This document shows positions 1 to 12,780 of a stretch of DNA of 64,000 nucleotides, in pieces (the stretch's first letter is position 1; every line of letters starts with the position of its first letter). Both the position numbers and the translations under genes were made by a program. Below the pieces are notes generated by a model. That model saw nothing but the letters and a program-made list of their open reading frames with translations. It ran no database searches and was not told where the DNA came from. This DNA comes from Epiperipatus broadwayi (taxonomy: Eukaryota; Onychophora; Udeonychophora; Euonychophora; Peripatidae), in assembly GCA_028023455.1 (NCBI GenBank), contig JAQFVV010012508.1:3655877-3719876 (forward strand), in the 5' to 3' direction.

Positions 1-60
1 AATAAATTGAGCTGGCCATTAATCAACTAACGAATAGTGAAAGAATCGTTTTTCTCTGAG

Positions 61-213
61 GACTATTGGCGTAAACGTGCACCCAGAAGCAGAATGGACT
101 TCAACCCAATAGAATTCCCGCTAGTGGTAAAGAAAAGGGATTTAGATATGAAGAAAGTGGCTGCTCCGGTCTATATTATAATTTCTGTATGCCTTATGGC
201 TCATTGTAGCTAA
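61..213 (+). CDS. Possible host exon (terminal or signal-peptide exon), unidentified
   Basis: An open stretch of 50 codons ends at TAA 211-213 and has more balanced base composition than the DNA after it. A pyrimidine-rich tract followed by AG (ends at 60) could be a splice acceptor, with a CTAAC branch-point-like sequence at 26-30. Read as a last exon, it encodes DYWRKRAPRSRMDFN..., contains basic pairs (KR at residues 5-6, KK/KR further on) and ends in a hydrophobic segment (PVYIIISVCLMAHCS). Alternatively the internal Met of MKKVAAPVYIIISVCLMA starts a signal peptide, and the exon leaves through a GT donor near 205-216. Both readings are inference. I recognise no family. The left window edge hides the upstream context, and chance openness over 150 bp is quite possible. 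Confidence 0.28.
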   Translation, partial: DYWRKRAPRSRMDFNPIEFPLVVKKRDLDMKKVAAPVYIIISVCLMAHCS

Positions 214-1499
214 TGGTGATTATACTAACTTTTATCTGTAACAATTTATTATTTATTTTATTTAAAGTAATATTCTTTATTAAAAATCAAAAAAATTTAC
301 ATAATTACAAAGGTTATATTAAGTTTCTCTAACAACATTTCTTCAACTATTGTCATAATACTCGGGTATTTTCCTCAGTGATTTACATGTTGTCTTTCTT
401 TACCTTACCAATACATTCTTAGGTTGGAAATGATGTTTACCTACCATATTTCACACGTGGATAGAGCAGACCCTCCCCACACCGATTCTACAGTATTCTT
501 TGGCCAATATTTTAAACATAGGTTAAAGTAATCACTCCAATCTCTCTCCAGCTTTCTCAGCCAGTTGAATTTTTTATGTATTATAATTGCGTATAACTAA
601 TCGCCATATGTATATGAATATATCGAAATTCTATCAATGCCATTTATATAAATTAATGCTTATAACCGAACGTACTCCTGTTCTCATTTTTTATTGTGCT
701 AGTTAATTCAATATATAGCACAGGTTTTTTTAAAGGAAATAATATTTAAGAATTCAATTACAGTGTTACTTATATATACTTGTAATTACAATATTTAATT
801 TGATTATTTATAGTAATTTTTATAATTTACTGAAAGGTATTTGTGATCGTTTTTTTTTTTGTATATATCTTTTGATTTTCTTTTTGATCTGATAGATTTG
901 CTCTTTTTTTTCACTTCTTTTTCTCAAGTTTTCACCTACTTTTCTTTTTTGTCAGGTATTGCTTCAGGATTGCAAGGTAGGGTTTTGCTTTAAAATTTAC
1001 ATATACATTTATAATTGATAAAGTATCTTTTTTTTTTTTTTATCTAATATATTGTTATACACATTTTTTTTTTTTTTTTAAAAATAAATTGAAAAGTATT
1101 TTAATTTGTTAATAATTTGTAGATAATTATAACCCCCGCGATGGAATCTATAAATACGAATTTCAAATATTGTTCCTATCCCTACAAATTTATTGTTGAT
1201 ATATGAAGACAAAGTAATCATTTTTTCCATTTTTTTTTAAAAAGTTTTTTGTTAGCAGTTCTAGATTTGAGTCAAAAATTTCACCATTTTGAGCTATAAA
1301 TCAGTTTTCTTAATGAAGTTTTTAGATTCATGTCTATAAATATTATCAGTATAAAAAAATGGTACTTGTGAATTTTCAAGTAAACCAAGGTGACAGCCCA
1401 TATTTTTGATAAATGTATAGTTTTTTAATCTACTGAAAATGTATTAGTTGTTAAATTAAAACACCAAACTTATAACATGTGAAGTGTTAAACCACTAAA
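214..1499. other. AT-rich non-coding stretch
   Basis: Long T and A homopolymers (for example 851-860, 1030-1040, 1063-1079) and no reading frame above background. An ATTAAA-type poly(A) signal-like sequence lies near 276, which could serve the possible exon at 61-213, but the base composition makes such hexamers common. Confidence 0.6.
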
Positions 1500-1735
1500 A
1501 ATCACATGATCACCATTTCCTTTGCTAGCACATAACTGTTATTAAAACAGGCAAAACTCTCCACACAATAGTGCCACTCAGTGCCAACCAGAGAGAGACT
1601 GGAGATATTGGATGAGTAGGCACTAGATGGGAATTTTATGTACAAGCCTTCTGGCATCCATTGATTACTCTGGTTGGCATTGAGTGGCACTACTGTATGT
1701 AGAGTTTTGCCTGTTTTAACGTATGAAGTGATGAG
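1500..1735 (+). repeat. Foldback repeat, hammerhead family 1 (decayed copy)
   Basis: Arms at about 1545-1593 and 1667-1720 are inverted copies of each other (AACAGGCAAAACTCT... against ...AGAGTTTTGCCTGTTTTAA). Between them lies a segment with GGATATTGGATGAG and the CTTCTGGCATCCATTGATT block that recurs at 25.5, 25.9 and 49.1 kb. The catalytic part seen in the sister copies (CTGANGA and GAAAC) is deleted here. An ORF on the minus strand within it is only a by-product of the repeat. Confidence 0.7.
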
Positions 1736-3271
1736 ATGCTCTTAACATTGTAGTACTTTGGTTCAGTTCATTGTGTTTCTTTTTGACAGCAGTTTTTTTG
1801 GTAAATTGTCATAACGATAAAAAATTTGGGATTTTCCTGTCACAGAACATGATGCAGTGGACTATTTCCAAAGGTACATGATCCTGATCTGCTGAAAAGT
1901 GTGTGTTAATGGTCACGATATCATTGCATGAGACCAACATGAATTAAGTGTAAATATTCTATTTATTTATTTATTTATTTTTCTATTAATAAATTAATCC
2001 AAAAAAAAGAGAATAAACTGTAAATATTGTAATTAATTTTTCCATAATGATTTTTAAAAAAAAAAATAACAGTAATAAAAAATAAAATGTAAAAATTAAA
2101 TACATTGTTTTCTAGCAGGCATTTTTTGTAAATATTTTTGGAGGCTCCTGAAACTGTATATTTATCAAAAATATTGGCTGCCATCTTAGTTTACTTAAGA
2201 ACTTACAAGTACAAAAAATTTTATTACAGTTTTATGCTAAAATATCTAACTAAATTTGGCATTTACATACATCCATGTATAAAACTTTTTAAAAATTTCA
2301 ATTTATAAGAATGTGTTATTCACTATAAATGACTATAATAAATCCATGAACTAAATTGATTATAATATTTTATGTTTTATTTAATTAATAATCCATGATC
2401 CCTTTTATCAGATTACATAACATTTTTGAAGTAATTCTTAAACATAAAGGTTCTACCTGACTTCATAATATACTCTGGTATATGCTAAAATATTATATAA
2501 TGATTAATCATTGGTAACTTTTGTTTCTTTTCCATATCTGATGTTTTTGCTATAGGGGAAGGACCTTAAACATTTTCTTTTTAATTTTTTTTAATGATAA
2601 ATCTTTTGATTTTTTTTTATTCTGTCTTTTTTGTACAAACTCGATTTCAAAATTCCTATCATAGGTTTTCATCATATTATTATATATCAGATGGGTGCTT
2701 AATTTTCATTCTAAAAATTGCTGTAATGTTTTAGCGATTTATCTTACGATTCACATCTAATTGTAGAAGGCTTGCTTTCTTTCGCTACCAATCTTGTAGT
2801 ATTGAATTATCTAAAGTAAAAGTAATGTAAAGTTTCATATTATATCAATTACTAGTTAACACCACATTAGCAATTTTATCCTAAAATAATTTCATTTTTT
2901 TCTTCTTGAACTTCCCATATACTGTAATGAGTTGATTTACTTTATTTACATGCTTATTTAGCTCTATATGTATAATAAGTTAGTAAAGTTTTTATTTAAA
3001 AATAAATAAATAAATAAATAAATCCTTATTTAAATAAGATGATTTCATGATTTTACTAGATTTATATGTGTGAATATGATAATCTGAATGTTTCATTCTC
3101 ACTATTTTTTTTTTCTGATATAGATATTGAGAAAGATAATTTGGGAACTTAACGCATTTAACAGTTTGAATGTTTTTTGAAGTTATTAAATAAAAATGCC
3201 AGCTTCTAAGATTTTTCTAATATCCATTTATGGTGCTATATTTAATGTATGAATATAGAAACATTAAGTTA
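1736..3271. other. AT-rich non-coding stretch with microsatellites
   Basis: Contains a short (TTTA)n run at about 1960-1980 and an (AAAT)n run at 3001-3022. No gene or identifiable transposon was seen. Confidence 0.6.
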
Positions 3272-3352
3272 AAAGGTTGCCTTGACAACAGTTAGAAATT
3301 GTTGATTGTTATTGATATTGGGATCATCTAAGTGTTAACTGGTTTTTAATGA
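3272..3352 (+). repeat. Short interspersed repeat D (about 80 bp), copy 1
   Basis: The block GGTTGCCTTGACAACAGTT through TGGTTTTTAATGA recurs nearly unchanged at 29948-30030 (same strand) and 44104-44188 (opposite strand). It includes a short palindrome (TTGCC...ACAA) and the common words TTGTTGATTGTTAT and ATATTGGGAT. The class is unknown, and no tRNA boxes or terminal repeats are obvious. Confidence 0.7.
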
Positions 3353-6300
3353 AAACACTGAGTTATATGTTCTGAAAACTTTAGGAAGTTTGCCATTTTA
3401 TTTAATTAAAAATGTAAAGCAATACCATATTAAGATACTTGAAGAACTTCAAAAAGAATTTCACTTTGAGATATCTGATTATACCAGTTTAGAACTGGAT
3501 AAAGAGAATATACAAAAAAAAAATTAACATGTTATATATTTGTAATGTTCATATGTAAATTTAACAACAAATTGAGTTGACATTAGTAAGCATACTTTTA
3601 TTTGGTCATATTTTGCTATAAACATTAATTTTAATGTTACTTGTTGATTGTTTCATATCTTTAGTATATCAAAAACATTTTTCATTACTCTTTTTTTTTT
3701 AAAATTTACTAAAGTGATGACTTTTTAGAGAGAAAAACAATTACTTTCATTCATAAAGTTAATGTAAATGCTGAGATTGAAGTCAGTTTAAGTATGGATT
3801 TATCAAAGAATTCCTTCATTTCAGAAAACATGGCAGTAACCTTATCTGCATCCAAGAGTGTTTTTTAATAATAAATGCTATCATTATTGCAATTAACATA
3901 GGTAATATTTGTGTAGGTATAAAATGTTCAATGACTATGGATATAATTAATATTCCTACTTACTTATTAATTCTTGTAAAACATATAAATTGTTTCAAGT
4001 TCTAAGTTTTAACCATCAAACAATCTAAACATATTTTTGTTATTGAAACTATTTCAGTTTATTTGTAATACCAACAACATATTTGTTTTAAAAATCATGC
4101 AGATGGTTAATAAAACTTTCACATACAAGAAAATGCTTTTCTAAAAAAAATTTGTTTTGATTTTAAATATAGCTTATTTTATTTTTGTTAATTAAAAACA
4201 TGTATATTATACTCACTTTTAAATTATAACATATAGATGTATGCACACCAATATATGTTGAATCTGTACCTTTATATTGTAATATTGTAGACAGAGGCCA
4301 CCTCTAGCTATATTAGATATTACAAGCTTGTTAAAACCAATAAATTTAGAATGGAGAAATGAGAATTACTTGTCATATTTTTTTATTAATAGCAAGTATT
4401 AACTTAGTTAAATATTTTACATTTCTTCAGTGATAATATAAAAATTCCAAACATTTTAAAAAGAATAATAATAATGTGAATATTTATAGTTTGTAAAGGA
4501 GTAGATGTAAAAGCGAAAAAAAGTATATAAAAAAGAGTAAAATAAATATTAATAATTTTCTTTCTTCAGTAATTTTATCTGTTAATTCTTAACTTTTTTA
4601 AAAAAAATAGTAAGAGATAAATAAATAAAATTTTAAGTACTAGTTATCAGATTTTAAAACAAAAGATGGAAAAGATATTGTTAATATTTTGTTAAAGAAT
4701 GCTGTTTTTTATTTAATTAAAATTATTTTTTTTCTCATTATCTCTCTAAATTAAAGCAATATTGTTCAAATGAAAGTGTAATTTAAAGATTATACTGTTT
4801 TTGGCTATAGAAGAATTTTAATAATTATGATTTGAATTTTTTTTAGTTAAAAGAAAAAATGGAAAGGAATGATCAAATAATCTTTTGTAAAAGTAGAATA
4901 TATTGGTCAGGGTTTAATGCTTTCATGTTTAAAATAATATGGGATTGGATGAATACAGGATTGTTCCAAAAATAAGATAGGGGCAGGTTGAAGCACTAGA
5001 CATCAAGTCTAGTCAACAATTTATTATTGTTCCAGTTTTGGAGAGAACAGTAACAGCCCAATTGTGAAGAGCACAGTGAAAAGTTAAGTTTTAATAACCT
5101 CAGTTAGTTTTTAAAAAAAGTTTTTTAAAATGGATTTGGAAAAAATGTGCCTATCCTTTACTAGGGGCTGAGCATCACCAAACTTCATCTAGCCTTTTCA
5201 CTAAAAGAAAATATAAAAGAATACCCTGAGAGAAATCTGTACTAACTATTGTGTTCCATTTAAAAGCATGACTCTCAGCCTGTGTAAAACATGACCTGCT
5301 AATTATTATATTGGAAAATGGATAAATTCACTCTGTACTTACCTGAGAATTATTAAATTGTAAAATGGATAAATTAAACTGTGATTACATACCCTGCATC
5401 AGCATAATGGAAATTTGAAGCTACAGAAGGAAAAAGTTAATGGAAGAACTTTTGATTGTCTAATATGAACATTTGAAGAAACTAGAAGAAGTTGACCTGG
5501 GAAAAAACAAAATTATAAATTCAATTGAAGAACTCAAAACAATGAAATCACTGTAATATAAGGCATTGCAATAGGACATATACATTTACAAATAGCTTTT
5601 AATATATTTAATAATTGCTAGTATAAGTAATAATGAATAATATTTATTTTTTTATTGAAACATGTTTTTTTCTTTATCCTATTTTTCCTACAAAATATAA
5701 TTATAGAGAATCTTTGTATTTTCATAAGAAAAGAAGCATTTTAACTAATTTAATTTTTTTTTATCTCGTTGTGAAATACTGTTTTTCAGCTTTTGTTATT
5801 GAAAAGGAAATAACTCAATGAAAGTAATTGATAATTAATTTAGTATTTAGAATCAACAAGTTAATTTTGTTTATGAAAATATTTGTATTTTTTTATATTA
5901 CCAAATATATATATATTAGACTTGGAATTATCATATTATCATATCTTTTCTCAATTTTCTTAATTATTTATTACTTAATTTCATTAAATAATTGGTTAAA
6001 ATAATAGAAATATTAATGTGTTTATTCATCCAGCTATCTGCTCTATGAATTTTATTGTAGCATAGTGTTTTTAAGGGATTTGTAAATTATTCCAGTGAGA
6101 TTATTTAAATTAAAATAGATTAAGCATATACATTTATATTTTCTCTTGTTCACAATTATATTTTATAAGGTCCTTGTGATCTTGAACTAGTTCTAGAAAA
6201 ATAATGTTTAATTTACATATATGTTGGAGTGTACATTTGTTTTTAGATATTCCAGATAGTTCTCTGGATGATACCAAGATCAATATAACTTTTAAAGACC

Positions 6301-6649
6301 ATTCTCTGCACTTTATTTTTTATATAGATTAGACATTAGTTTCTAGTTGACTTTTGCACTGATGATGATCAGCATTATCAGAATCCCAGTATTTTAATTA
6401 TGATTAATAGATATTTTAGCACTTAAGTATGTGTATCTAAATGATTGTTTATATTTTATCCTAAATTTGACCATGGCTATATAATTAGCCTTTCAAAAGT
6501 AACCTTTATTAGTTAAAAGATTACAAAAATTTTCAGGTACACTTACCCGTTGAGAATTACAAAGTGTTCAATGTTACAAGGTAAAACAATTATTGACCAG
6601 GTTTATATAAAGTACATATGCTCAATAACAATTATAACCATAAAAGGGT
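3353..6649. other. AT-rich non-coding stretch, unidentified decayed repeats
   Basis: No convincing coding region. A segment at about 4950-5570 is a little less AT-rich. Within it, the 5300-5375 part holds a degenerate direct repeat (AAATGGATAAATT twice, about 50 bp apart). It may be an old transposon that I cannot name. Confidence 0.5.
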
Positions 6650-7095
6650 TGCTATAATGTTGATTAATGTGCATCTGTACATGGGTAGTACATGGATGTA
6701 CATGGCCAGCCACTGAGAAGTTATCCATCACCCAATGATCCAACCCCTGGGGCCCTGAAGTGAAGACCCAAATGCTTCAACTGAATAGATGGACAAGTCC
6801 AGCATTGCCCCAACCACTACAACAGGCAGCGAGGTCCAAGGCCCAAGTCCATTAAACAAAAACTCTTGACCTACAGCTGAGCCATGTCAAGACCATTCTA
6901 TGTACCTCTGATTCCCCAATTAACAGTCCGAATGTGCAGGGACCACATGCAGTCTACCTGCCCAGAATTGGAAAGCCAACTTGAGAAAAACTAACAAATA
7001 ATGAGCATAAACCCGCACTGCCCAAAACCAACTGATCAAGGGGGCACAGCAGGCAACCAGAGCAGGAATGGTGCTGATATTGAATCTTAGCTCCA
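6650..7095. other. GC-richer island, unidentified element
   Basis: About 440 bp at roughly half GC, sharply different from the AT-rich flanks, with many CC/GG words (GGGGCCCTGAAG, CAGGCAGCGAGG). All six frames are broken, so it is not an intact exon. I see no terminal repeats or tRNA boxes. It could be a fragment of an insertion of foreign composition, or a non-coding RNA. The class is unknown. Confidence 0.5.
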
Positions 7096-7594
7096 ATCAC
7101 AAGGAATGATTGTTAATTATTATTATTTAAGGCTGGTAGTATAACTTGTTATTAGTATAACTGCTTATATTGTTCCAGTGCTGTCTCTCTGCTTTCATTC
7201 TCTATTCATTTTATGTATTCAGTAGGAACGATGATGATTTGCCATCACTCCATAATCATCCATTGTTCTTTACTGGTGCAATATATATATATATATATAA
7301 GAATATGTATGTGTTAAAAATTTTTTTTTTTTTTGTATGCAATATAAGCTATTCGCTAATTAATGATATATTGGAATAAAGATAACAATTTCAGAAGTTC
7401 CATAATTTATAAATACGATTGAATGAAGGAATTTTAAGTATATTATAGTCGAAGTTGTATAAGATAAATGCTTACTTTTTCTATGGTGATGAAATTGATT
7501 TAGTGGTTATAAATTTAAAGAAATGCAAAACAATTTGACTAATCCTAATTAGGATTGTATTGAAGTTCGAAATGATTTAGCATCGTATATATAT

Positions 7595-7918
7595 ATATAT
7601 AGTAATTCATCCATCCATCTCACATGTGGTCTGTCTCTGGATCTTTTACAATCTCTTGAAATCCAGTTTAAGATTTCAATTGTCCATCTATTATCATCTT
7701 TTTTAGCAATATGTCCAGCCCAACTACACTTCAGTCTTTTAATTTTTTCAATGAGGTCAGTAACACCTGTTTGTTCTCTTGCCCATATATATAAGAAAAT
7801 GTGCAGGGTGATGTGGAGAAGAGAAACTAAAGATCGGAGAAGATGGATCTAACTTGGAGAGACCTTCATATGCAGTGGATTGAGAATGGTTGATGATGAG
7901 ATGAGATATATAGTAATT
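7595..7918 (+). mobile_element. 5'-inverted RTE-type LINE insertion with 13-bp target duplication
   Basis: The 3' end of the window's RTE family lies on the plus strand at about 7788-7905 (TGCAGTGGATTGAGAATGG followed by a TGATGA tail). The adjoining upstream part of the same element lies inverted at 7608-7787. In consensus order the two parts abut at the junction, at GGATGGATGAA followed by ATAAGAAA. The insertion is flanked by ATATATAGTAATT at 7595-7607 and 7906-7918, an exact 13-bp target-site duplication. This is the layout expected from twin priming during target-primed reverse transcription. The fragment is coding-dead. Confidence 0.85.
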
Positions 7919-8848
7919 TTATTTTAATTGCTTACAAGTCTTTATTTGCATATGATATATGTGGTATACAGCTTGATATTTTAAAATAAAATTTAGATGT
8001 GAGGTATTAAAATAATTAAGGGGTACGAAAACAATGGCAAATTTTGTAAAATCGATTATGTTGGAGTATTTATAGCATTGCTTCATATATATATATATAT
8101 GTGTGTGTAGACGTTTCTTCCATTAAACTAATCATGATAATAGTGAAGTGTGAATATATATATATTAATGGCATTCTGTTTAAATTACCTACAATTCATT
8201 GCTATTCCAATACTGCAATTTAAAATCTATTTAGTGATATATAAAATAAACTGCTATTTTATTTTAATTTGAAACCCAAAGTTGTTAAGCAATTTACAAT
8301 TTTTTATTAATCAATACAGCAAAACAAAGAATTTCTATTTTGTGATTGCCAAAATAAATTTAATGTCTAAAATTAATAATTATTTAACTGGAAAAAAAAA
8401 AAGAAAGAAAGAAAATTAAAATAAAACAATTCGAAAGTTGTATTGGATTTTTTTTTATTGATATAATTAAAAATAATGATATTAGTAGAATATGGAAAAA
8501 TATTTTATTAATATAGAGACAATCCTTCTTTATTATCCGTTGAGAACTGGAAACAGAACTGATAAAGAGATGGAATACGGATCAAACTGCATTTAAATCT
8601 AAATTGGAGAAACAACAAGCAAAAAAAAATAATGTGTGTAGGATATCCTCATTCTTCATATCTTTCTTTTCAGCGAATTGTTACGCTCTCACAATTTGAT
8701 CTTTTGTAAAATAATGTGGTAAAATCTGTTTCTTTAAATGAAGCTTCGTGGATAGGAAATAAAAAAAATTGTCTATTTCACAATCACATAAGCCTTTAAA
8801 AAATAGTAAGTTCACACACACAAAAAAAATACGAGATTGATTTTTTTT

Positions 8849-8948
8849 TTTCATATGTCATAGCATCAGCCGGGAGGGGAACCCGCAACATCCGTCTGCA
8901 AACAACTGCTTGCTTGCAAGGTGGCTGCGCTGATCTCTTGGCTAACAA
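8849..8948 (-). mobile_element. tRNA-derived SINE, copy 1
   Basis: Read on the minus strand it starts GTTAGCCAAGAGATCAGCGC, carries an arm like a tRNA anticodon arm, then GGGTTCCCCTCCCGG (T-arm/B-box-like, with the invariant CGA lost), and ends ATGCTATGACATATGA. The same GC-T-T/A-TGACATAT tail follows the tRNA-like parts at 28673-28754 and 53894-53984. This shared tail marks an interspersed family and is not expected of separate tRNA genes. Confidence 0.7.
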
Positions 8949-10439
8949 CACTTGACAATTGATTTTTAAGTTCTCTTCAAAATTTGAAAACATAGTCCAT
9001 GCTGGAAATAAACATTTAATGGAAACTTAAATTGAAAAGGTCATTCTTCATTTACTTAAGAAATTTAAGAATGGTGGTTACTAGTTGTCATTTTTTTTTA
9101 TCTTTTTAAAACAATATTTATTTATTTTTGCTTTAAGTTAATAGATAACAAATTTTAAAGATCATCCATGGAGCAAAACTTCATACCCATTTTTTAATTA
9201 AAACTCCTTCACAAAAGTAGGTGGTGATCATGCTATCATATTTGATATTTTAGGCAGTGTGGTGGTGCTACCATTGCTACCTTTCTATGTTGTTTTAAAG
9301 CTATGTATATCTTTTATTATGATGTATGACAAGTTGCAGCAATTCTTTCTATGAAGTGTCCGTCTTTAATATATTAATTTTAAAAAAATTCCAAGAGATA
9401 TCAGCATTATATGGACCTTTATGGAGCTTTGTGTGTGATTGACAGCACCTATTGTTTTGATAAACCTATGAAGGAGATGGCAATTTGTGATTGGCTGATG
9501 CTTTAGATTATTTTACCCTATGGCCAAATGACACAAAAAACTTGATTTTCAATAATTGTTATTGATTATGATACAATATTGTTTGTAAAAGACATTATTA
9601 AATCAAAAATGTCACTGGGTGTGTGTGTGTGGGGGGGGGGTTGTTTTTGAAAACATTTATTTTTAAAAAGACGCTTTTAGAAAGTATAGAAAGTATGTTA
9701 TGAGAACCAGAAACCGCATGGAAACAGCTGCTACAGGCTAAAAGAAAATCATTTTTGTAAAAAACTGTACGGGAAATATTTTAATAACAATTATAATAAT
9801 TTATTAACTTTTAGAATTTTTTTGTTTTATTGATGATGACTAATACTAAATATATCATTTTTTAAATAACATAAAATTCTAATATCTAATATTTTCTTCT
9901 TCTAACTTTTTGAATAGGTATCGTGAAACCAATAATGATATCTTCCTTTGTTATCGAAAAGACCTTCGGTTAGATATTTCTTTTCTCAGTTTTAAAATAT
10001 TAATTTTTAATGTTTTATAATTTTAATTGTTAGAAGGCTTAAACATTTATAATACGACATATAAACCAATTATATAATATATGTAAAAAAGATTTAATTG
10101 CAAAAAAAAATCAAACATGGAGTTATATTAAAAATAACAGTCGTTAGGGTCTATTCCAAAATTTTCCAGGCGTAGCTGACATTGAACTAGTTAAAGCATT
10201 AAAAGTTTAAAATTTATCTAGAGTGCCCATACAATAATTTAAAAATGAGGAAGCCATTTTTAAATTGTGGAATTGACAATTCTGAAAAATACTTATGTAC
10301 CAAATGTTATTTTTTGTGTTAAATACTGTACTTGGAAATACATTTAAAAAAGATATTTATTATTAAAACAATTTAAAACTAATTTTGAATTACTAGTGGG
10401 AAGAGGAAAAAGGGCAAGATAATTTTGAAATTTAATAGC
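8949..10439. other. Non-coding stretch with one poly-G tract
   Basis: Nothing identifiable as a gene. A (GT)n run leads into a run of about ten G at 9630-9640. Some of 9160-9520 is less AT-rich and may be an old element. Confidence 0.5.
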
Positions 10440-12780
10440 TGTCATCATTACTTTCACTCACTATCAATCCACTATAGGATGAAGGTTTTTGAGATGAAAC
10501 CAGTTTTTTTCATCCATAATCATTCTTCTTCATAAGTTCTCATTTCATCTTCCATCAAGCTTTATTTCAGTTTTCTTAATTCTTCCAATAATATTAGTGA
10601 TATTTGCTTTTTTTTTCCACCCCAAGTATTTTGCTTTCAACCCCTTCTTGTTATTCCCAATATACATCATTCCATATTTCATTAATTGGTATGATATCTC
10701 TTTATTGTTTATCTGATAAATGTTCAAGTCTCATATTCATAAGTAGGAACATATAAAAAATATCTATTAAAAACCTTTGTTTTCAAACACATATGTATAT
10801 TCCCTTTTAAAGTTATTATTTCTATCAAAAACACACTATCCAAGTTTAATTCTATAATTAATTTTATCCATTATGTTTTCATTTTTATTAATAGTATGAC
10901 CAAAATATTTGTAAGTTATTAACTTCTTTTAATTCAGGATTACCAATTTTTATTCTCTTCTGAGAAAATTCATTAAACATTAATTTAGTCTTTTAAGTGT
11001 TTATTTTTAGTCCTACTTTCTTACTTTCACCTGATAATTTTTTGAAACATTTTCTGAAGCAACGAAACATTATTTGTAAAAACAGCCTCACCATCTGCAA
11101 AATTTAAATGACTTAAATAATCTTCATGTACTTTTCCTCTAATAAATTTCCATTTAAATTTGTAAAATGCTTTTGGTAAAACTGCTATAAAAAGTATTGT
11201 AGATATGGAATCACCCTGCCCCACATCCTTATCAATGTTAATCTTAGTATCCTCATGTAATCTAATCATTGTAGTTGCTTTTTGATTAATATTCTTCAGA
11301 ATATGACATTATCTTGGACTTATATTTTGATGATTCAAAGCTTTAATCATTTATGGAAATAATTATAGAATAAAATGGCTTTTCATAATCTACAAACCCA
11401 AAGCATAATGGCAATTCATATTCATTGGTGTTTTCATTGATTTCTCGATAGTGGGATATGATCCACTAAGGTAGAATCATATTTAAATCCAGCTTATTTT
11501 GGGGGGTGGGTGTTGAATCCAAAGTTACATGTAAATGAATTTTAATTATCTTGGTTCAGATTTAATAATGAACTGATAGAAGGGTAATAGGTCTATAATT
11601 TTAAATATCTCCATCCCTTTCTTACATATCAATATTATTATTGCATTGTTTTAGTATAACTTCATCATTTAAGCATTTGATATATATAGTTTTTTCGACA
11701 ATTTTTCTCTTTTTTTCATCCACTTCTTTTAATATATCAATAATAATTTCTTCATTTTCTGTCTCTTCATAAATTTAATTGCACATGTCAGTTCTTTATT
11801 TAAAATGCTTGACAATTCAGAAGATGTAACAATTGAAATGGTTATTTTATTTTTTGTTCTTGATTACTATATAATTATTTATAGATCACTCATTCTCTAG
11901 TCATTCTTTTTCAATAACAGTTTAGTCTTATTATTGTTGAAATAACTTTTGTGCAATTCCAATATGCTGTTAATAGTTTTGAAACTTGTATTCTCTTCTT
12001 TTGCTCTCTTTGCCGATTTGCAATTATATTTTCTTTATACTTTCTCTTGTGTAAGTTGAAAATTTATTTGTGAATTGCTGTTTTTATTGTGCCAATTATT
12101 TTTGTTGCTAGTAGAATATTAATTATCTTCTTATTGACCTCAGGTTTGAATCTTCTCCAAAATCTGTCATCACTTTAAAACAATTAACCAATTCTATTTA
12201 AATTTATCGGATTGTTTTTGAAGATTAAAAATATTAATTGTTAATAGTATCTTTTTTGATAAGTTTTGTTCATCTAGTTTTGCATTAATACATATCTTAC
12301 ATCTCACTAATTGGTCACTTCCTGTGTTGAATTTTTTAAGAATATTACAATCTTGAAATATATATATTTTCTTATTCAAAATATAACTTAATTCTTATAA
12401 ACCTTTATTTGGATGTTCATATGTACATTTCCATTTTACATTTTTCTCAGAGAAAAAAATCATAATATGGTTTTCTTTTTCCACAAATTTCCCAAGCCTC
12501 TCTCCTCCCATTTTTTAACACCATAGCCAAATTTCCACAGCACTCTCCTCTTTCAATCATTGTCCAGTTCTGGTATTAAAGTCTTCCATGGCAATTTTAA
12601 AATATTGTTTGATATGAATCAAAATTATTTTGTACATCTATATAAAAGTTCTTTATTTCTTCTTTGCAATGAGAAAATGTCGGGGCGTAAATCTGAATTA
12701 TCGGCATTAGTTGAATAACTAACCTTGCCTCTGTTTAATATATGATTAACCTCCACATTACTGTTCTTCCATTTTTATTT
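10440..12780 (-). pseudogene. Decayed, nearly full-length RTE-type retrotransposon (endonuclease + reverse transcriptase)
   Basis: On the minus strand the order is endonuclease, RT, then C-terminal region. The 5' end near 12680-12780 translates as a PIIQIYAPTFSH segment, matching the endonuclease motif QVYAPT of RTE elements. 11027-11269 encodes RT palm sequence (GQGDSISTILFIAVLPKAFYKF), and the catalytic FADD is changed to FADG in SHLNFADGEAVFT. The C-terminal part (GRIKKTEIKLDGR; 10545-10727) and the family 3' end (CACTATAGGATGAAGG on plus, near 10470) follow. Many stops and frameshifts interrupt it. It is clearly older than the other RTE copies here. The RTE assignment rests on the motif order and on similarity to the younger copies. 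Confidence 0.75.
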
